A stretch of DNA of 64,000 nt from Actinophytocola sp049647105 (GCF_049647105.1 NZ_JBARWZ010000121.1:1-64000), one strand, 5' to 3'. Shown: positions 24,690-33,353, counted from the first letter of the stretch. Made by a program: numbers and translations. Notes: generated from the sequence alone by a model not told the origin.

Positions 24690-25375
24690 GGCGGCGTCTC
24701 CCGGAGCACGTAGCCGATGCCGCGCACGGTGTGGATCAGCCTCGGTTCGCCCTCGGCCTCCGTCTTGCGGCGCAGGTAGCCGATGTACACCTCGAGCGCG
24801 TTGCCCGAGGTCGGGAAGTCGTAGCCCCAGACCTCCTCGAGGATGCGGCTGCGGGTCAGCACCTGCTTCGGGTGCGCGAGCAGCAGCTCCAGCAGCGCGA
24901 ACTCGGTGCGGGTCAGGCTGATCGGTCGCTCGCCGCGCTTGACGTCACGCGTGCCAGGGTCCAGCTCCAGCCCGGCGAAGCTCATCGTCTGCGGCGCGGG
25001 CCCGGTGGTGTCGAACGTGCGGCGGCGCAGCAAGGCACGCAGGCGGGCCAGCAGTTCTTCCAGCGCGAACGGCTTGGGCAGATAGTCGTCGGCGCCCGCG
25101 TCGAGGCCCGACACCCGGTCGGACACCGTGTCCCGGGCGGTCAGCACGAGGATCGGCAGGTCGTCGCCGGTACTGCGGAGCCGCCTGCACACCTCGAGCC
25201 CGTCCAGGCGCGGCATCATCACGTCGAGCACCATGGCGTCGGGCCGGGCGTTCGTCACCGACTCGAGTGCCTGCTGGCCGTCGCCGGCCACCTCGACCTC
25301 GTAGCCGTTGAACTTCAGCGACCGCCGAAGCGACTCGCGAACGGCCCGATCGTCGTCGACAACGAGGATGCGCAT
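24686..25375 (-). CDS. mprA: MprA-like OmpR-family response regulator
   Basis: A 229-residue regulator. The receiver has VVDDDRAVRESL, phosphoacceptor Asp51 (MVLDVMMPRLDGLEVCRRL), LTARDTVSDRVSGLDAGADDYLPKPF and then a Trans_reg_C winged helix (TRTEFALLELLLAHPKQVLTRSRILEEVWGYDF, VYIGYLRRKTEAEG). The sequence style matches the PrrA/MprA group of actinobacterial regulators. Co-translation with the kinase is indicated by the 4-nt overlap. The promoter lies in the 42 bases before the eis-like gene end and upstream of 25375. Confidence 0.88.
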   Translation of the reverse strand: MRILVVDDDRAVRESLRRSLKFNGYEVEVAGDGQQALESVTNARPDAMVLDVMMPRLDGLEVCRRLRSTGDDLPILVLTARDTVSDRVSGLDAGADDYLPKPFALEELLARLRALLRRRTFDTTGPAPQTMSFAGLELDPGTRDVKRGERPISLTRTEFALLELLLAHPKQVLTRSRILEEVWGYDFPTSGNALEVYIGYLRRKTEAEGEPRLIHTVRGIGYVLRETPP

Positions 25376-25417
25376 GCGGCCAGTGTTACGCGCCGTGCTG
25401 AGACGCGCCTGAGAAGC

Positions 25418-26593
25418 TCAGAACGAATCGGCCATTCGGGGGAGCCGGGGCGCCCCGGTCAGGAGATCGAGGACACGGGCCGCGGTCGCGTCGCCCTCGA
25501 TCAGGCCGGCCCGTCGCAGCATCGCGGTGTCCGCCGAGCCCGCGAACCACGGGCCGAGCGCGCGGGCGTGCAGCCGCACTGTGCCGTTGCCGGCACCCGG
25601 CTCGCACCTGACCTTGCCGCCCTCGACGACGAGCCGGTGCCTGCCGGACTGCCACGACGCGTGCTCGTCGGTCACCTCGATGTCCACGCTCGTGTCCGCG
25701 AGGTGCGCCGCGATCGGCCAGCCACGCGCGGCGACGGCGGCAGGCAGGTCCACGACCCGCAGCATCCACGGGTGGTTGCGCACGTCGTGCAGCACCGGCT
25801 GCGGCACGATCAGCTGCCACCACGCCGGGTCGTCGATGCGCAGGGAGATCTCGCTGATGATCCCCGACCAGCGCGCGAGGTTGGTGAACAGGACGAGCAC
25901 GGTCTCCAGGTCGTCGGCCACGAGGTCGTGGACCGTGAGCTTCTCGCCCTCCGGCCGCTCACCGGTGACGTAGCCGAGGACGGTGCCGTCCTGCCCTGGC
26001 ACGACGTCCACGATGTCCAGGTCGAGGAGCTTCTCCAGCTGGAACGAGTCGGTGGCCCGGTCGAGCATGCCCTCGACGGTCGAGGCGAAGCGCAGGTAGC
26101 AGTCGTGCAGCGCGGGCAGGTCGTCCTTGGTGGCGCGGCGCATGACGAGCCGTTCCGACGGCCTCGGCACCATCGTGAAGTGTTCCGGCCGCAGCGTGAC
26201 GCGCTCGTAGTTGCCGGTCTGCTCCCAGCCGCGGCCGCGGTAGAGCGGCGGCACCGACGGGTACAGCGCCGACACGCACTGACCGCGGTCCCGCATCTCG
26301 GGCAGGATCGCGTCGATCAGCGCGTTGGCGACGCCGTGCCCGCGCGCGGCCGGGGAGACGGCCACGTTCGCGACACCACCCATCGGTACCGCGGCGCCGC
26401 CGAAGAACTGCCGGTAGTCGCGGACCTTCACCGTGCCGGCGATCCGGTCGTCCAGCTCGGCGACGAGCCCGTGCCAGCCCTGCTGGGCAGACCACAGGTA
26501 GGCGGGCGCCGGCTCGCGCGGGCCGCCGAACGCGAGGCGGGACACCTCGTAGATCTGCTCGTCATCCTCGGTGCGCGGCGGACGGACGATCAC
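25418..26593 (-). CDS. Eis-family N-acetyltransferase (GNAT + SCP2-like)
   Basis: A 391-residue protein of the enhanced intracellular survival family. The GTG at 26593 (VIVRPPRTEDDEQIYEVSRLAFGG) is used, with GAGGGAG just upstream. The first GNAT domain has VANVAVSPAARGHGVANALIDAILPEM (acetyl-CoA loop) and LYPSVPPLYRGRGWEQTG. A second GNAT-like domain follows (PHDLVADDLETVLVLFTNLA type sequence), then a C-terminal sterol-carrier-protein-like domain ending LTGAPRLPRMADSF. Family members acetylate Lys or amines, including aminoglycosides in some. The natural substrate is not predictable. It lies 10 nt after the dehydrogenase gene, so the two may be co-transcribed. Confidence 0.85.
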   Translation of the reverse strand: MIVRPPRTEDDEQIYEVSRLAFGGPREPAPAYLWSAQQGWHGLVAELDDRIAGTVKVRDYRQFFGGAAVPMGGVANVAVSPAARGHGVANALIDAILPEMRDRGQCVSALYPSVPPLYRGRGWEQTGNYERVTLRPEHFTMVPRPSERLVMRRATKDDLPALHDCYLRFASTVEGMLDRATDSFQLEKLLDLDIVDVVPGQDGTVLGYVTGERPEGEKLTVHDLVADDLETVLVLFTNLARWSGIISEISLRIDDPAWWQLIVPQPVLHDVRNHPWMLRVVDLPAAVAARGWPIAAHLADTSVDIEVTDEHASWQSGRHRLVVEGGKVRCEPGAGNGTVRLHARALGPWFAGSADTAMLRRAGLIEGDATAARVLDLLTGAPRLPRMADSF

Positions 26594-26603
26594 GTGTGCT
26601 CCC

Positions 26604-27428
26604 TCAGGTCCAGTCGAAGAATCCCCGGCCAGTCTTGCGACCGAGTTCGCCGCGCGCCACCTTGTTTCGCAGCAGCTCCGGCGGCGTGAAGCGCGGGCCC
26701 AGCTCACGGGTCAGGTGCTCGGCGATGGAGAGGCGTACGTCGAGACCGACGAGGTCGGTGAGCCGCAGCGGGCCCATGGGCCAGCCGTACCCCAGCCGCA
26801 TGCCGGTGTCGATGTCGTCAGCGGACGCGACGCCCTCCTCGAGCATGCGGATCGCCTCCAGCCCCACGGTCACGCCCAGCCGGGAGGTGGCGAACCCCGG
26901 CGAGTCCCGGACCTCGATGACGGTCTTGCCCAGCGACTCGGCCCATTCCCTGGCGGTGCGGATCTGGTCGGCGCCGAGCCCGTCGTGCACGACCAGCTCC
27001 AGCAGCGTCTGCACGGGCACCGGGTTGAAGAAGTGCATGCCGATGACGTCGTCCCCGAGCTGCCGAACCGACAGCGACGACGTGTTGGAGGCGAGCAACG
27101 CGTCCGGGCAGGCCGCGCGCACCTCGGCGAGCACCCGCCGCTTGAGCGGCACGTCCTCTGGCACGGCCTCGATGACCAGCTGCGCGTCCGGTGGGAGTTC
27201 CTGTACGGCGGCGACGACGGTCAGCCGCGCCAGCGGCTCGTCCGCGGTGCCGTCGAGCTTCCCGCGCTCCTGCGCCTTGTGCAGCGACCGTGCCACGGCC
27301 TCGCGCGCCGCGGCGGCCCGCTCGTCCCCGGCCTCGGCGACGGTGACCCGGTCCCCGGCCGCGAGGAGTACGTGCGCGATGCCCGCGCCCATCGTCCCGC
27401 CGCCGACGACCGCCGAGGTGCGGGTCAC
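26604..27428 (-). CDS. 3-hydroxyacyl-CoA dehydrogenase
   Basis: A 274-residue NAD-dependent enzyme oxidising 3-hydroxyacyl-CoA. The Rossmann motif AVVGGGTMGAGIAHVLLAAG is at the N-terminus. LASNTSSLSV and IGMHFFNPVPVQTLLELV carry the catalytic His (HFFNP) and the PGFATSRLGV motif follows. The C-terminal 3HCDH domain has GMRLGYGWPMGPLRLTDLVGLD. Its GTG start overlaps the stop of the EthD-domain gene (GTGA). Coupling with an EthD protein suggests breakdown of a specific hydroxylated or aromatic compound rather than bulk beta-oxidation, but this is inference. Confidence 0.88.
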   Translation of the reverse strand: MTRTSAVVGGGTMGAGIAHVLLAAGDRVTVAEAGDERAAAAREAVARSLHKAQERGKLDGTADEPLARLTVVAAVQELPPDAQLVIEAVPEDVPLKRRVLAEVRAACPDALLASNTSSLSVRQLGDDVIGMHFFNPVPVQTLLELVVHDGLGADQIRTAREWAESLGKTVIEVRDSPGFATSRLGVTVGLEAIRMLEEGVASADDIDTGMRLGYGWPMGPLRLTDLVGLDVRLSIAEHLTRELGPRFTPPELLRNKVARGELGRKTGRGFFDWT

Positions 27429-27742
27429 TCAACCACCTCGGCGGAGAACATCGCGACGAGGTCCATGCCCCCGATCTCGGTGAGGTTGGCACCGGAGACC
27501 TGCCACTCCGGTGACGCGAAGGCGGCCTTCATGGCGTCCTTGGACTCGAAGTACAGCTCGGCGATCAGGTAGGGCTCGTTCTCCGTGAGGAACCCGGGCA
27601 CGAACGTGCGGGTGACCTTGCCGATCTCCTGACGGACCAGCCCGGGAACCTTGTCGATCAGCGGCTTGTGCGACTCGAAGTAGGCCTTCTCGAACGCCTC
27701 CGGGTTGGCGGGCTGCTTGTACAGCGCGACATACTTGATCAT
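27425..27742 (-). CDS. EthD-domain protein
   Basis: A 105-residue dimeric alpha/beta-barrel (EthD family). MIKYVALYKQPANPEAFEKAYFESHKPLIDKVPGL shows the strand and the H-x-P-L motif of the family; ELYFESKDAMKAAFASPEW is the second half. The start ATG 27742 has a GAGGAG ribosome-binding site. EthD relatives act in ether degradation or cyclisation steps or have unknown function. It overlaps the 3-hydroxyacyl-CoA dehydrogenase gene by 4 nt, so the two act together. Confidence 0.8.
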   Translation of the reverse strand: MIKYVALYKQPANPEAFEKAYFESHKPLIDKVPGLVRQEIGKVTRTFVPGFLTENEPYLIAELYFESKDAMKAAFASPEWQVSGANLTEIGGMDLVAMFSAEVVE

Positions 27743-27806
27743 GTGACACTCCTCGGGTAGACCGGCGGTCGAACTGTAATAGCTCCGAACGAGGCACGAT
27801 AGCGCC

Positions 27807-28463
27807 GTGCGGATCATCCTGCTGCGGCACGCGGAGAGCCTCGGAAACATCGACGAGCTCGCGTATACGAGAACCCCGGACCACGCCCTGCCACTGACTG
27901 TCCGCGGTGAAACCCAGGCACGCGCGACGGGCCAGGTGGTCCGGGACCTGCTGCCCGGCCCGGCGGCGGCGTACGTCAGCCCGTACGTCCGCGCACAGCG
28001 AACCTTCGCGCTGCTCGACGTGCCCGCCGAACGCGTCGTGCCGGAACCCCGCCTGCGCGAACAGGACTGGGGCAACCTGCAAGACCCGGTGGAACAGGAG
28101 CGGGAGAAGCAGCGCCGCAACGACTTCGGCCACTTCTTCTACCGCCTGCCCCACGGCGAGTCCGGCGCCGACGTCGACGACCGGGTGGCGTCGTTCCTGA
28201 ACGAGCTGGAGACACGGATCGCCAAGGACCCGACGCACCCGGACACCGTCGTGGTCGTCTCCCACGGGCTCACCATGCGCCTGCTGTGCCGCCGCTTGTT
28301 CGTGTGGAGCATCGACCTTTTCGAGTCCCTGTCGAACCCAGGACACTGCGCGATCCGCGTCCTCGACCACGACGGCACCCGCTGGCGCCTCAACGAACCC
28401 TTCGCCCAGTGGCGAGACTCCCCCGATGGCACCAAACAACTCAACGGCACCGACTCACGCTGA
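27807..28463 (+). CDS. Histidine phosphatase (phosphoglycerate-mutase-like) family protein
   Basis: A 218-residue protein. The RHG/RHA motif IILLRHAESLGN at the N-terminus carries the phosphorylated His. The second-half motifs are YVSPYVRAQRTFALL (the Arg of the P-pocket), an acidic LREQDWGNLQ, PHGESGADVDDRV and the second catalytic His in VVVVSHGLTMRLL. It hydrolyses a phosphate ester whose identity is unknown. The GTG start at 27807 gives the normal N-terminus. It is divergent from the EthD gene. Confidence 0.85.
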   Translation: MRIILLRHAESLGNIDELAYTRTPDHALPLTVRGETQARATGQVVRDLLPGPAAAYVSPYVRAQRTFALLDVPAERVVPEPRLREQDWGNLQDPVEQEREKQRRNDFGHFFYRLPHGESGADVDDRVASFLNELETRIAKDPTHPDTVVVVSHGLTMRLLCRRLFVWSIDLFESLSNPGHCAIRVLDHDGTRWRLNEPFAQWRDSPDGTKQLNGTDSR

Positions 28464-28620
28464 CCTGTCCCGCAGCCACCCGGGTCGCGAACGCTGACGC
28501 GCTGGCCTCCGGCCCCCTCGAACCACGCTACGGCACAGCACCGACAAAACCGTTCGCCCGCAACGGTTCCTGTGGACAATCACCCCCGCTGTGGACAACC
28601 GACCACTCACCACGGCCGAA

Positions 28621-28642
28621 TGTCGGTGCCTGCCACTACGCT
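28621..28642 (+). promoter_or_regulatory. PafBC-type DNA-damage promoter motif, copy 1
   Basis: TGTCGGTG, 8 bases, TACGCT fits the RecA-independent (PafBC) damage promoter consensus TGTCRGTG-N8-TANNNT of mycobacteria exactly. No plus-strand gene follows, so it would drive an antisense or non-coding transcript, or it is carried by the repeat. Confidence 0.45.
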
Positions 28643-28731
28643 GGATTCCGGGGGGCCGGAGGCCGCCCGGACGCGGGCGGGCGCGCCGATTCGCCCGCGC
28701 TGTGGACAACCCGGGCCGCGGCAGCCGTCAA

Positions 28732-28753
28732 TGTCGGTGCGTGCCGTTACGCT
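28732..28753 (+). promoter_or_regulatory. PafBC-type DNA-damage promoter motif, copy 2
   Basis: TGTCGGTG, 8 bases, TACGCT, again a complete match to the PafBC consensus, 111 nt after copy 1 and reading into the 3' end of the minus-strand oxidoreductase gene. Confidence 0.45.
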
Positions 28754-28778
28754 GGATTCCGGGGGCCGGAGGCCGCAC

Positions 28779-29738
28779 TCACGGCAGCAGCAGCGTCTTC
28801 CCCACCGTCCGCCGCGCCTCGATCGCCTCGTGCGCCTCCACCGCCTTGTCCAGTGGGAACGTCTGCCCCACCAGCGGCGTGATCGACCCGTCCGCCGCCT
28901 TCGCGAGCATCTCCACGACAGCCATCGGCCGGTCGACGCCCTTACCGACGTCGAGGATCGGCACCACCGTCACGCCCTCGCGCGCGGGTTCCGTCTTCGC
29001 GAAGTCGCCCGCGGACGAGCCGTAGGCCAGAAACCGGCCGCCGGGCCGCACCAGTTGGTACGCGGCCGTGCCGATGTCCCCGCCCGCCCCGTCGAGAACG
29101 ACGTCCACGGCGCCGACCTGATCGGTCCATTCCGGACCGGAGTAGTCCACCGCCTCGTCCGCGCCCCACTCGCGGATGAAGTCGAGCTTGCGCGCGCCCT
29201 TGGCCGCGCCGACCACCACCGCGCCCTCGGCCTTCAGCATCGGCACCAGCAGCGTGCCCAGACTGCCGCCCGCGCTGGTGATCAACACCCGCTCGCCGGG
29301 CCGCACGTTCGCGGTCTTCAGCGTGCCCACCACCATCGGACCGTCGTGCAGCAGTGTCAGTGCCTCCGGCAGGCCGAGCCGGTCCGGCACGGGCACGAGC
29401 GCGGACACCTGCACCACCGCACGCTCGGCGTACCCGCCGGTCGGCGACATGCCGCCGTTATCACCGGTGTACGCGAGCACGCGGCGACCTGCCCACGACC
29501 CGTCCACGTCCGCGCCGATCTCGCGCACGACACCCGCGACTCCGTTGCCAGGCACGTAAGGCGGCTCGACCTGGAACCACTCCTTGCCCCAGCCCGCGCG
29601 GATCCGCGTGTCGACGAACAGCACGTCGACCGCCGCGACCTCGACCACGACCTGGCCAGCGCCCGCCACGGGATCGGGCACCTCACGAACGGCAAGAACC
29701 TGCGGTCCGCCGTGCTTCGTCACCTCTACTGCTCGCAT
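28779..29738 (-). CDS. Zinc-binding-dehydrogenase family NADPH:quinone oxidoreductase
   Basis: A 319-residue MDR-superfamily enzyme. MRAVEVTKHGGPQVLAVREVPDP is the usual N-terminus of quinone reductases. PPYVPGNGVAGVVREIG gives the GroES-like domain, and VLITSAGGSLGTLLVPMLKAEGA the NADPH-binding loop (AxxGxxG type). It lacks the structural Cys cluster of alcohol dehydrogenases. It probably reduces quinones or enones. Its stop is only 5 nt from the end of the repeat unit at 28774. Confidence 0.85.
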   Translation of the reverse strand: MRAVEVTKHGGPQVLAVREVPDPVAGAGQVVVEVAAVDVLFVDTRIRAGWGKEWFQVEPPYVPGNGVAGVVREIGADVDGSWAGRRVLAYTGDNGGMSPTGGYAERAVVQVSALVPVPDRLGLPEALTLLHDGPMVVGTLKTANVRPGERVLITSAGGSLGTLLVPMLKAEGAVVVGAAKGARKLDFIREWGADEAVDYSGPEWTDQVGAVDVVLDGAGGDIGTAAYQLVRPGGRFLAYGSSAGDFAKTEPAREGVTVVPILDVGKGVDRPMAVVEMLAKAADGSITPLVGQTFPLDKAVEAHEAIEARRTVGKTLLLP

Positions 29739-29771
29739 GAGGCCAGTGTCGAACTTCGAGCAAGGTAGAGG

Positions 29772-30419
29772 TCAAGCGATGAGGCCACCCCGGTAGGCGA
29801 CGAGCGCCGCCTGCACCCGGTTGACCGCGCCGATCTTGCCGAGCACCGCGGACACGTACCCCTTGACCGTCGCCTCCGACAGGTGCAACGCGCTGCCGAT
29901 CTCCGCGTTGGACATCCCCTGGCCGATGAGCGCGACGACCTCCCGCTCCCGGTCGGATAACGACGCCAGCAGGCGGCGAGCCGGCTCGGCAGCGCGCTCA
30001 CCGTCCGCAACCGCGGACAGCACTCGTGCGGCGACCTTCGGGTCGAGCACCGCGCCGCCACGCGCGAGATCACGCACGGCCTTGATCAGCACGGCGGGCT
30101 CGGTGTCCTTCAGCAGGAAGCCGCTCGCGCCGATGCGTAACGCCTCCTGGACGTACTCGTCGACATCGAAGGTGGTCAACATGGAGACGGCCGGTGGCTC
30201 CGGTAAAGCGCGGAGCTTACGCAGCGCGACGATGCCGTCGGCCGAACGCATCCGGATGTCGAGCAGCACGACGTGTGGTCGATGCTGCCGTGCGACGTCG
30301 GCGACATGCACGCCGTCGTCACACTCGGCGACGACTTCTATGTCGCCGGCACTGGTCAGAATTGTGCGAAGTCCTGAGCGGACGAGATCTTCATCATCCG
30401 CGAGCAGTACCTTGATCAC
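29772..30419 (-). CDS. Orphan NarL/LuxR-family response regulator
   Basis: A 215-residue regulator. The GTG at 30419 (VIKVLLADDEDLVRSGL) is used because GGGGAGG lies just before it; the longer frame has no such site. The receiver has Asp54 in VVLLDIRMRSADG and the Lys in FLLKDTEP. The LuxR HTH is SLSDREREVVALIGQGMSNAEIGSALHLSEATVKGYVSAVLGKIG. No histidine kinase gene is adjacent, so its partner lies elsewhere. The next operon on the same strand is an ABC exporter. Confidence 0.88.
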   Translation of the reverse strand: MIKVLLADDEDLVRSGLRTILTSAGDIEVVAECDDGVHVADVARQHRPHVVLLDIRMRSADGIVALRKLRALPEPPAVSMLTTFDVDEYVQEALRIGASGFLLKDTEPAVLIKAVRDLARGGAVLDPKVAARVLSAVADGERAAEPARRLLASLSDREREVVALIGQGMSNAEIGSALHLSEATVKGYVSAVLGKIGAVNRVQAALVAYRGGLIA

Positions 30420-30500
30420 GAACGCCTCCCCGACAGTGGGCGTCATGCGGGTTCTACTTGCCAGTAATGATCCTACCCTGTAGCCGTAAGTGACCAGCGG

Positions 30501-31703
30501 TTATGCGGGCCGCATCGCGTCCCGCAGCTTGACCTTGGCCCCACTGCGCATCACGGCGTTCGCGTAGATCCGCCCCGCGAGCCACACCAGCAACGGGATC
30601 AGCGCGAGGACGAGCCCAACCGAGACGATCGCCTCCCACGCCGGAACCCCACCCATCGCGAGCCGCATCGGCATCAGCGTCGGCGCGAACACCGGGATGA
30701 TCGACAGCACTTCCGCGAGCGTGTTGTCCGGTTCGGACGGCAGCACCGAGATGCCGATGACGTAGCCGACGATGACGAACATCAGCGCGGGTGTGATCAC
30801 GCCGCCGACGTCCTCCTGCCGCGACACCAAGGCCCCGAGCGCGGCGAACACCAGCGAGTACATGATGAACCCGAGCAGATACCAGACGATCAGCCACACC
30901 ACCGTGCCGACGGCGGCCGACACCGATATCGACAGCACGTCGAGCGCCAGCGCCGCCGCGAGACCACCACCGCCGATCACGACCATCTGCACGAACCCGA
31001 CGAACCCGATGCCCAGCACCTTGCCCGCCATCAGCTGCCACGGCCGGATGGTCGACAGCAGCAGCTCGACCACACGGCTGGACTTCTCCTCGACCACACC
31101 CTGCGCCACCAACTGCCCGTTCAGCAGCAGCGACATGTAGATCAGGATGCCCGCGATGATGCCAAGCACCAGCTGCTCCGGCTGATACGGGTAAGGCTCC
31201 TCGAGCGGTTCGATCTCCACCGTCGCGCCCGCGACCGACGACTGCACCGCGGCCGGGTCGCCACCGAGGTCGACGATCTCCTGGTTGAGCGCGAGCTGAC
31301 CGGCGAGCACGTTGAGCGCGTTCTCGAGGTCGCCGTCGAGGTCCTTCTCGACCACCACCCGCAGCCGGCCGTCGGTACCGCCGACGATCAGTGCGTCGAG
31401 CGTCCCGTCGGCGACCTGCTTGCGGCCCTCCTCCTCGGACACGACCGTGGTGTCGAGGCTCTGCCCGATCTGTCCCGCAGTCGCCTTCAGCGGTTCGGCG
31501 AGCGCCTGCGTCTCCTGCGTGACGCCGATCATCTCGTCCGACCCGCCGCTCAGCTTCATCACCAGCGAGAACCCGATGAGCAGCACGAGTGTCGCGATGG
31601 TCGTGATGATGAACGCCTTCGACCGCATCTTCGTGGTGACCTCACGGCTCGCGACGAGCCGCACCGCCTCCCACGACCCCAGCTTGACGTCGGGAGTGCT
31701 CAT
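30501..31703 (-). CDS. ABC-2 type exporter permease (NatB-like)
   Basis: A 400-residue membrane protein. TM1 is at about 30-50 (AFIITTIATLVLLIGFSLVM), followed by an extracytoplasmic domain of about 140 residues and five to six membrane segments from about 190 to 385. VVEEKSSRVVELLLSTIRPWQLMAGKVLGIG is the coupling segment typical of ABC-2/NatB permeases. It forms an exporter with the ATPase whose gene overlaps it by 4 nt (ATGA). Substrates of NatAB-type systems include sodium and antibiotics; none can be assigned here. Confidence 0.85.
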   Translation of the reverse strand: MSTPDVKLGSWEAVRLVASREVTTKMRSKAFIITTIATLVLLIGFSLVMKLSGGSDEMIGVTQETQALAEPLKATAGQIGQSLDTTVVSEEEGRKQVADGTLDALIVGGTDGRLRVVVEKDLDGDLENALNVLAGQLALNQEIVDLGGDPAAVQSSVAGATVEIEPLEEPYPYQPEQLVLGIIAGILIYMSLLLNGQLVAQGVVEEKSSRVVELLLSTIRPWQLMAGKVLGIGFVGFVQMVVIGGGGLAAALALDVLSISVSAAVGTVVWLIVWYLLGFIMYSLVFAALGALVSRQEDVGGVITPALMFVIVGYVIGISVLPSEPDNTLAEVLSIIPVFAPTLMPMRLAMGGVPAWEAIVSVGLVLALIPLLVWLAGRIYANAVMRSGAKVKLRDAMRPA

Positions 31704-32656
31704 GCCGTGACACCTGCCTCGCTCCGCTCGGCGGCCGGCGCCGCGTCGTCGTCGGTCTCGTGCGTGACCACTTCGCGGTACAGCTCGCTCAGCGACGGTC
31801 GCCGCCTGCTGAACTCGGTCACCGGACCGGTCGCCAGTGCCGCACGCAGCACGGCCTGATCGTCGGCCTCGTCACCGAGTTCCAGCACGGTGCGGCCGCC
31901 GTCCTGTTCGCGCACCGTGACCCCGGCAAGCCCGGACGCCCAGCCCGCGGTGGCGTTCGGCGCGACGACCACCAGCTCGGCCGCTCCGCTCGAGCGCAGC
32001 TCGCCGACCTCGCCGATCGTGACCATCTGTCCACTTCGGATGATCCCGACCCGGTGACAGAGTCGCTCCACGAGCTCGAGCTGGTGGCTCGAGAACACCA
32101 CGGGGATGCCGTCGGCCGCCTTGTCCATCAGCACTGTGCTCATCACGTCGACGGCGATCGGGTCGAGCCCGGAGAACGGCTCGTCCAGCACGAGGATGCG
32201 CGGGTTGTGCACCAGCGCGGCCGCGAGCTGCACACGCTGCTGGTTACCCAGGCTCAGGTTCTGGACGTCGTCGCCCAGCCGGTGCGCGACGCCGAGCCGC
32301 TCGGTCCACTCCTCCGTCGAACGTTTGGCGTCCTTCACGGAGAGGCCGTGCATCCGCGCGAGGTAGATCAGCTGCTCGCCGACCTTCATCTTCGGGTAGA
32401 GCCCGCGCTCCTCGGGCATGTACCCGATGTGCCGCCGCGTCTCGAGCGTGATCCGCTCGCCGTCCCAGCGCACCTCACCGGAGTCCGCGGCGAGCACGCC
32501 GAGCGCGATGCGCATCGTCGTGGTCTTGCCCGCACCGTTGCTGCCGACGAAACCGAACAGCTCTCCCGCGCGGACGTCGAACGTCGTGTCCCGCAAAGCG
32601 ACCACGTCGCCGAACCGCTTGGAAATGCGGTCAATCTCCAGTCGTCCGTCACCCAC
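31700..32656 (-). CDS. ABC transporter ATP-binding protein (NatA-like)
   Basis: A 318-residue ATPase. Walker A is GSNGAGKTTTMR, the Q loop lies around IGYMPEERGLYP, the signature is LSLGNQQRVQLA and Walker B is ILVLDEPFSGLDP. The H loop is VVFSSHQLELVERL. The C-terminal 90 residues form the accessory domain of exporter ATPases. I start it at the GTG at 32656 (VGDGRLEIDRISKRFG) because GGGAGGGG precedes it; a GTG at 32671 is the alternative. It is the first gene of a two-gene exporter operon. Confidence 0.9.
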   Translation of the reverse strand: MGDGRLEIDRISKRFGDVVALRDTTFDVRAGELFGFVGSNGAGKTTTMRIALGVLAADSGEVRWDGERITLETRRHIGYMPEERGLYPKMKVGEQLIYLARMHGLSVKDAKRSTEEWTERLGVAHRLGDDVQNLSLGNQQRVQLAAALVHNPRILVLDEPFSGLDPIAVDVMSTVLMDKAADGIPVVFSSHQLELVERLCHRVGIIRSGQMVTIGEVGELRSSGAAELVVVAPNATAGWASGLAGVTVREQDGGRTVLELGDEADDQAVLRAALATGPVTEFSRRRPSLSELYREVVTHETDDDAAPAAERSEAGVTA

Positions 32657-32705
32657 CTGGACCCCTCCCACGCACCCACCGTCGGAGGAACCCTAGTACG
32701 CGCCG

Positions 32706-33353
32706 TCAGCCCTCACGTAGCGAACTGATACTGAATCTCACCCCCTGATCGTCGCGGCACGCGGCGTGCCGGCCAGCCGAGTTCGGTTGCGTGTCTCCCG
32801 CCGTCCCACCGGCGTGACGGATGCGTTGCGCGGCCTCGTCGATGTCGGCCACCCGGAAATACAGGTCGGGTCGTCCGGCGTGGTCCACGAACACACCACC
32901 CCTCGGAACGGAGTTGTCGATGTTCCACCCGTTCGAATGGGAACCCGTAGACAATTCCCAGCCGAGCACCGCCCGGTAACGGTCCTTGACCGCGTCGTCC
33001 GCGACCGGAACGACGTAGTAGAAGAGGTCGCCTTCCGCGCATTTAGGGCTGCTCTGCGCATATCCCTCGGCAGGCTGCCATAACGCGAGCAGACCACCCT
33101 CGGCCTGACAGCTCCAACCCGACGCCGACCGCACCGGGTCCGGCGCCTCGCCACCGAGCTCACGTAACCGCGCCACGGCCGCCTTCACGTCCGGCACCTC
33201 GAGGTACAGGTCCGTACCCGGCTCGCCCTCGGCGAAGCCCCCGGCCGGCGAACTGCCCTGGATGTGGCTGTCGTCGGTATAGGTCCAGCCGAACACGGTG
33301 GCGTAGAAGTCCTTGGCGCGCACCAGATCCGGCGCGCGGATCACGTAGTACAT
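32706..33353 (-). CDS. VOC (glyoxalase) family protein with two repeats
   Basis: A 215-residue protein starting at ATG 33353 (MYYVIRAPDLVRAKDFYATVFGW). Two vicinal-oxygen-chelate modules are seen: residues 1-100 (KDFYATVFGWTY, DLYLEVPDVKAAVARLRELGGEA) and 105-215 (DLFYYVVPVADDAVKDRYRAVLGWEL, PDLYFRVADIDEAAQRIRHAGG). The metal ligands are not complete, as in many binding-type VOC proteins. It ends an ArsR-SRPBCC-NTF2-VOC operon; the four genes together look like a small-molecule binding or detoxification unit under ArsR control. Confidence 0.8.
   Translation of the reverse strand: MYYVIRAPDLVRAKDFYATVFGWTYTDDSHIQGSSPAGGFAEGEPGTDLYLEVPDVKAAVARLRELGGEAPDPVRSASGWSCQAEGGLLALWQPAEGYAQSSPKCAEGDLFYYVVPVADDAVKDRYRAVLGWELSTGSHSNGWNIDNSVPRGGVFVDHAGRPDLYFRVADIDEAAQRIRHAGGTAGDTQPNSAGRHAACRDDQGVRFSISSLREG

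Larger units (their letters stand above)
28571..28774. repeat. Duplicated short repeat unit with TGTGGACAA boxes and a GC palindromic tail
   Basis: Two copies of the same arrangement lie in this intergenic block. Copy 1 has TGTGGACAA at 28590-28598, TGTCGGTG-N8-TACGCT at 28621-28642 and then GGATTCCGG...GGCCGGAGGCC to 28664. Copy 2 has TGTGGACAA at 28701-28709, the same motif at 28732-28753 and the same tail to 28774. A further TGTGGACAA is at 28571-28579. The GC tail recurs near 18221-18243 (TACGCTGGCATCCGGG, then GGCCGGAGGCC) and inverted at 28503-28516. Copy 2 abuts the stop of the oxidoreductase gene. The 28464-28778 gap otherwise contains nothing recognisable. Confidence 0.6.
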
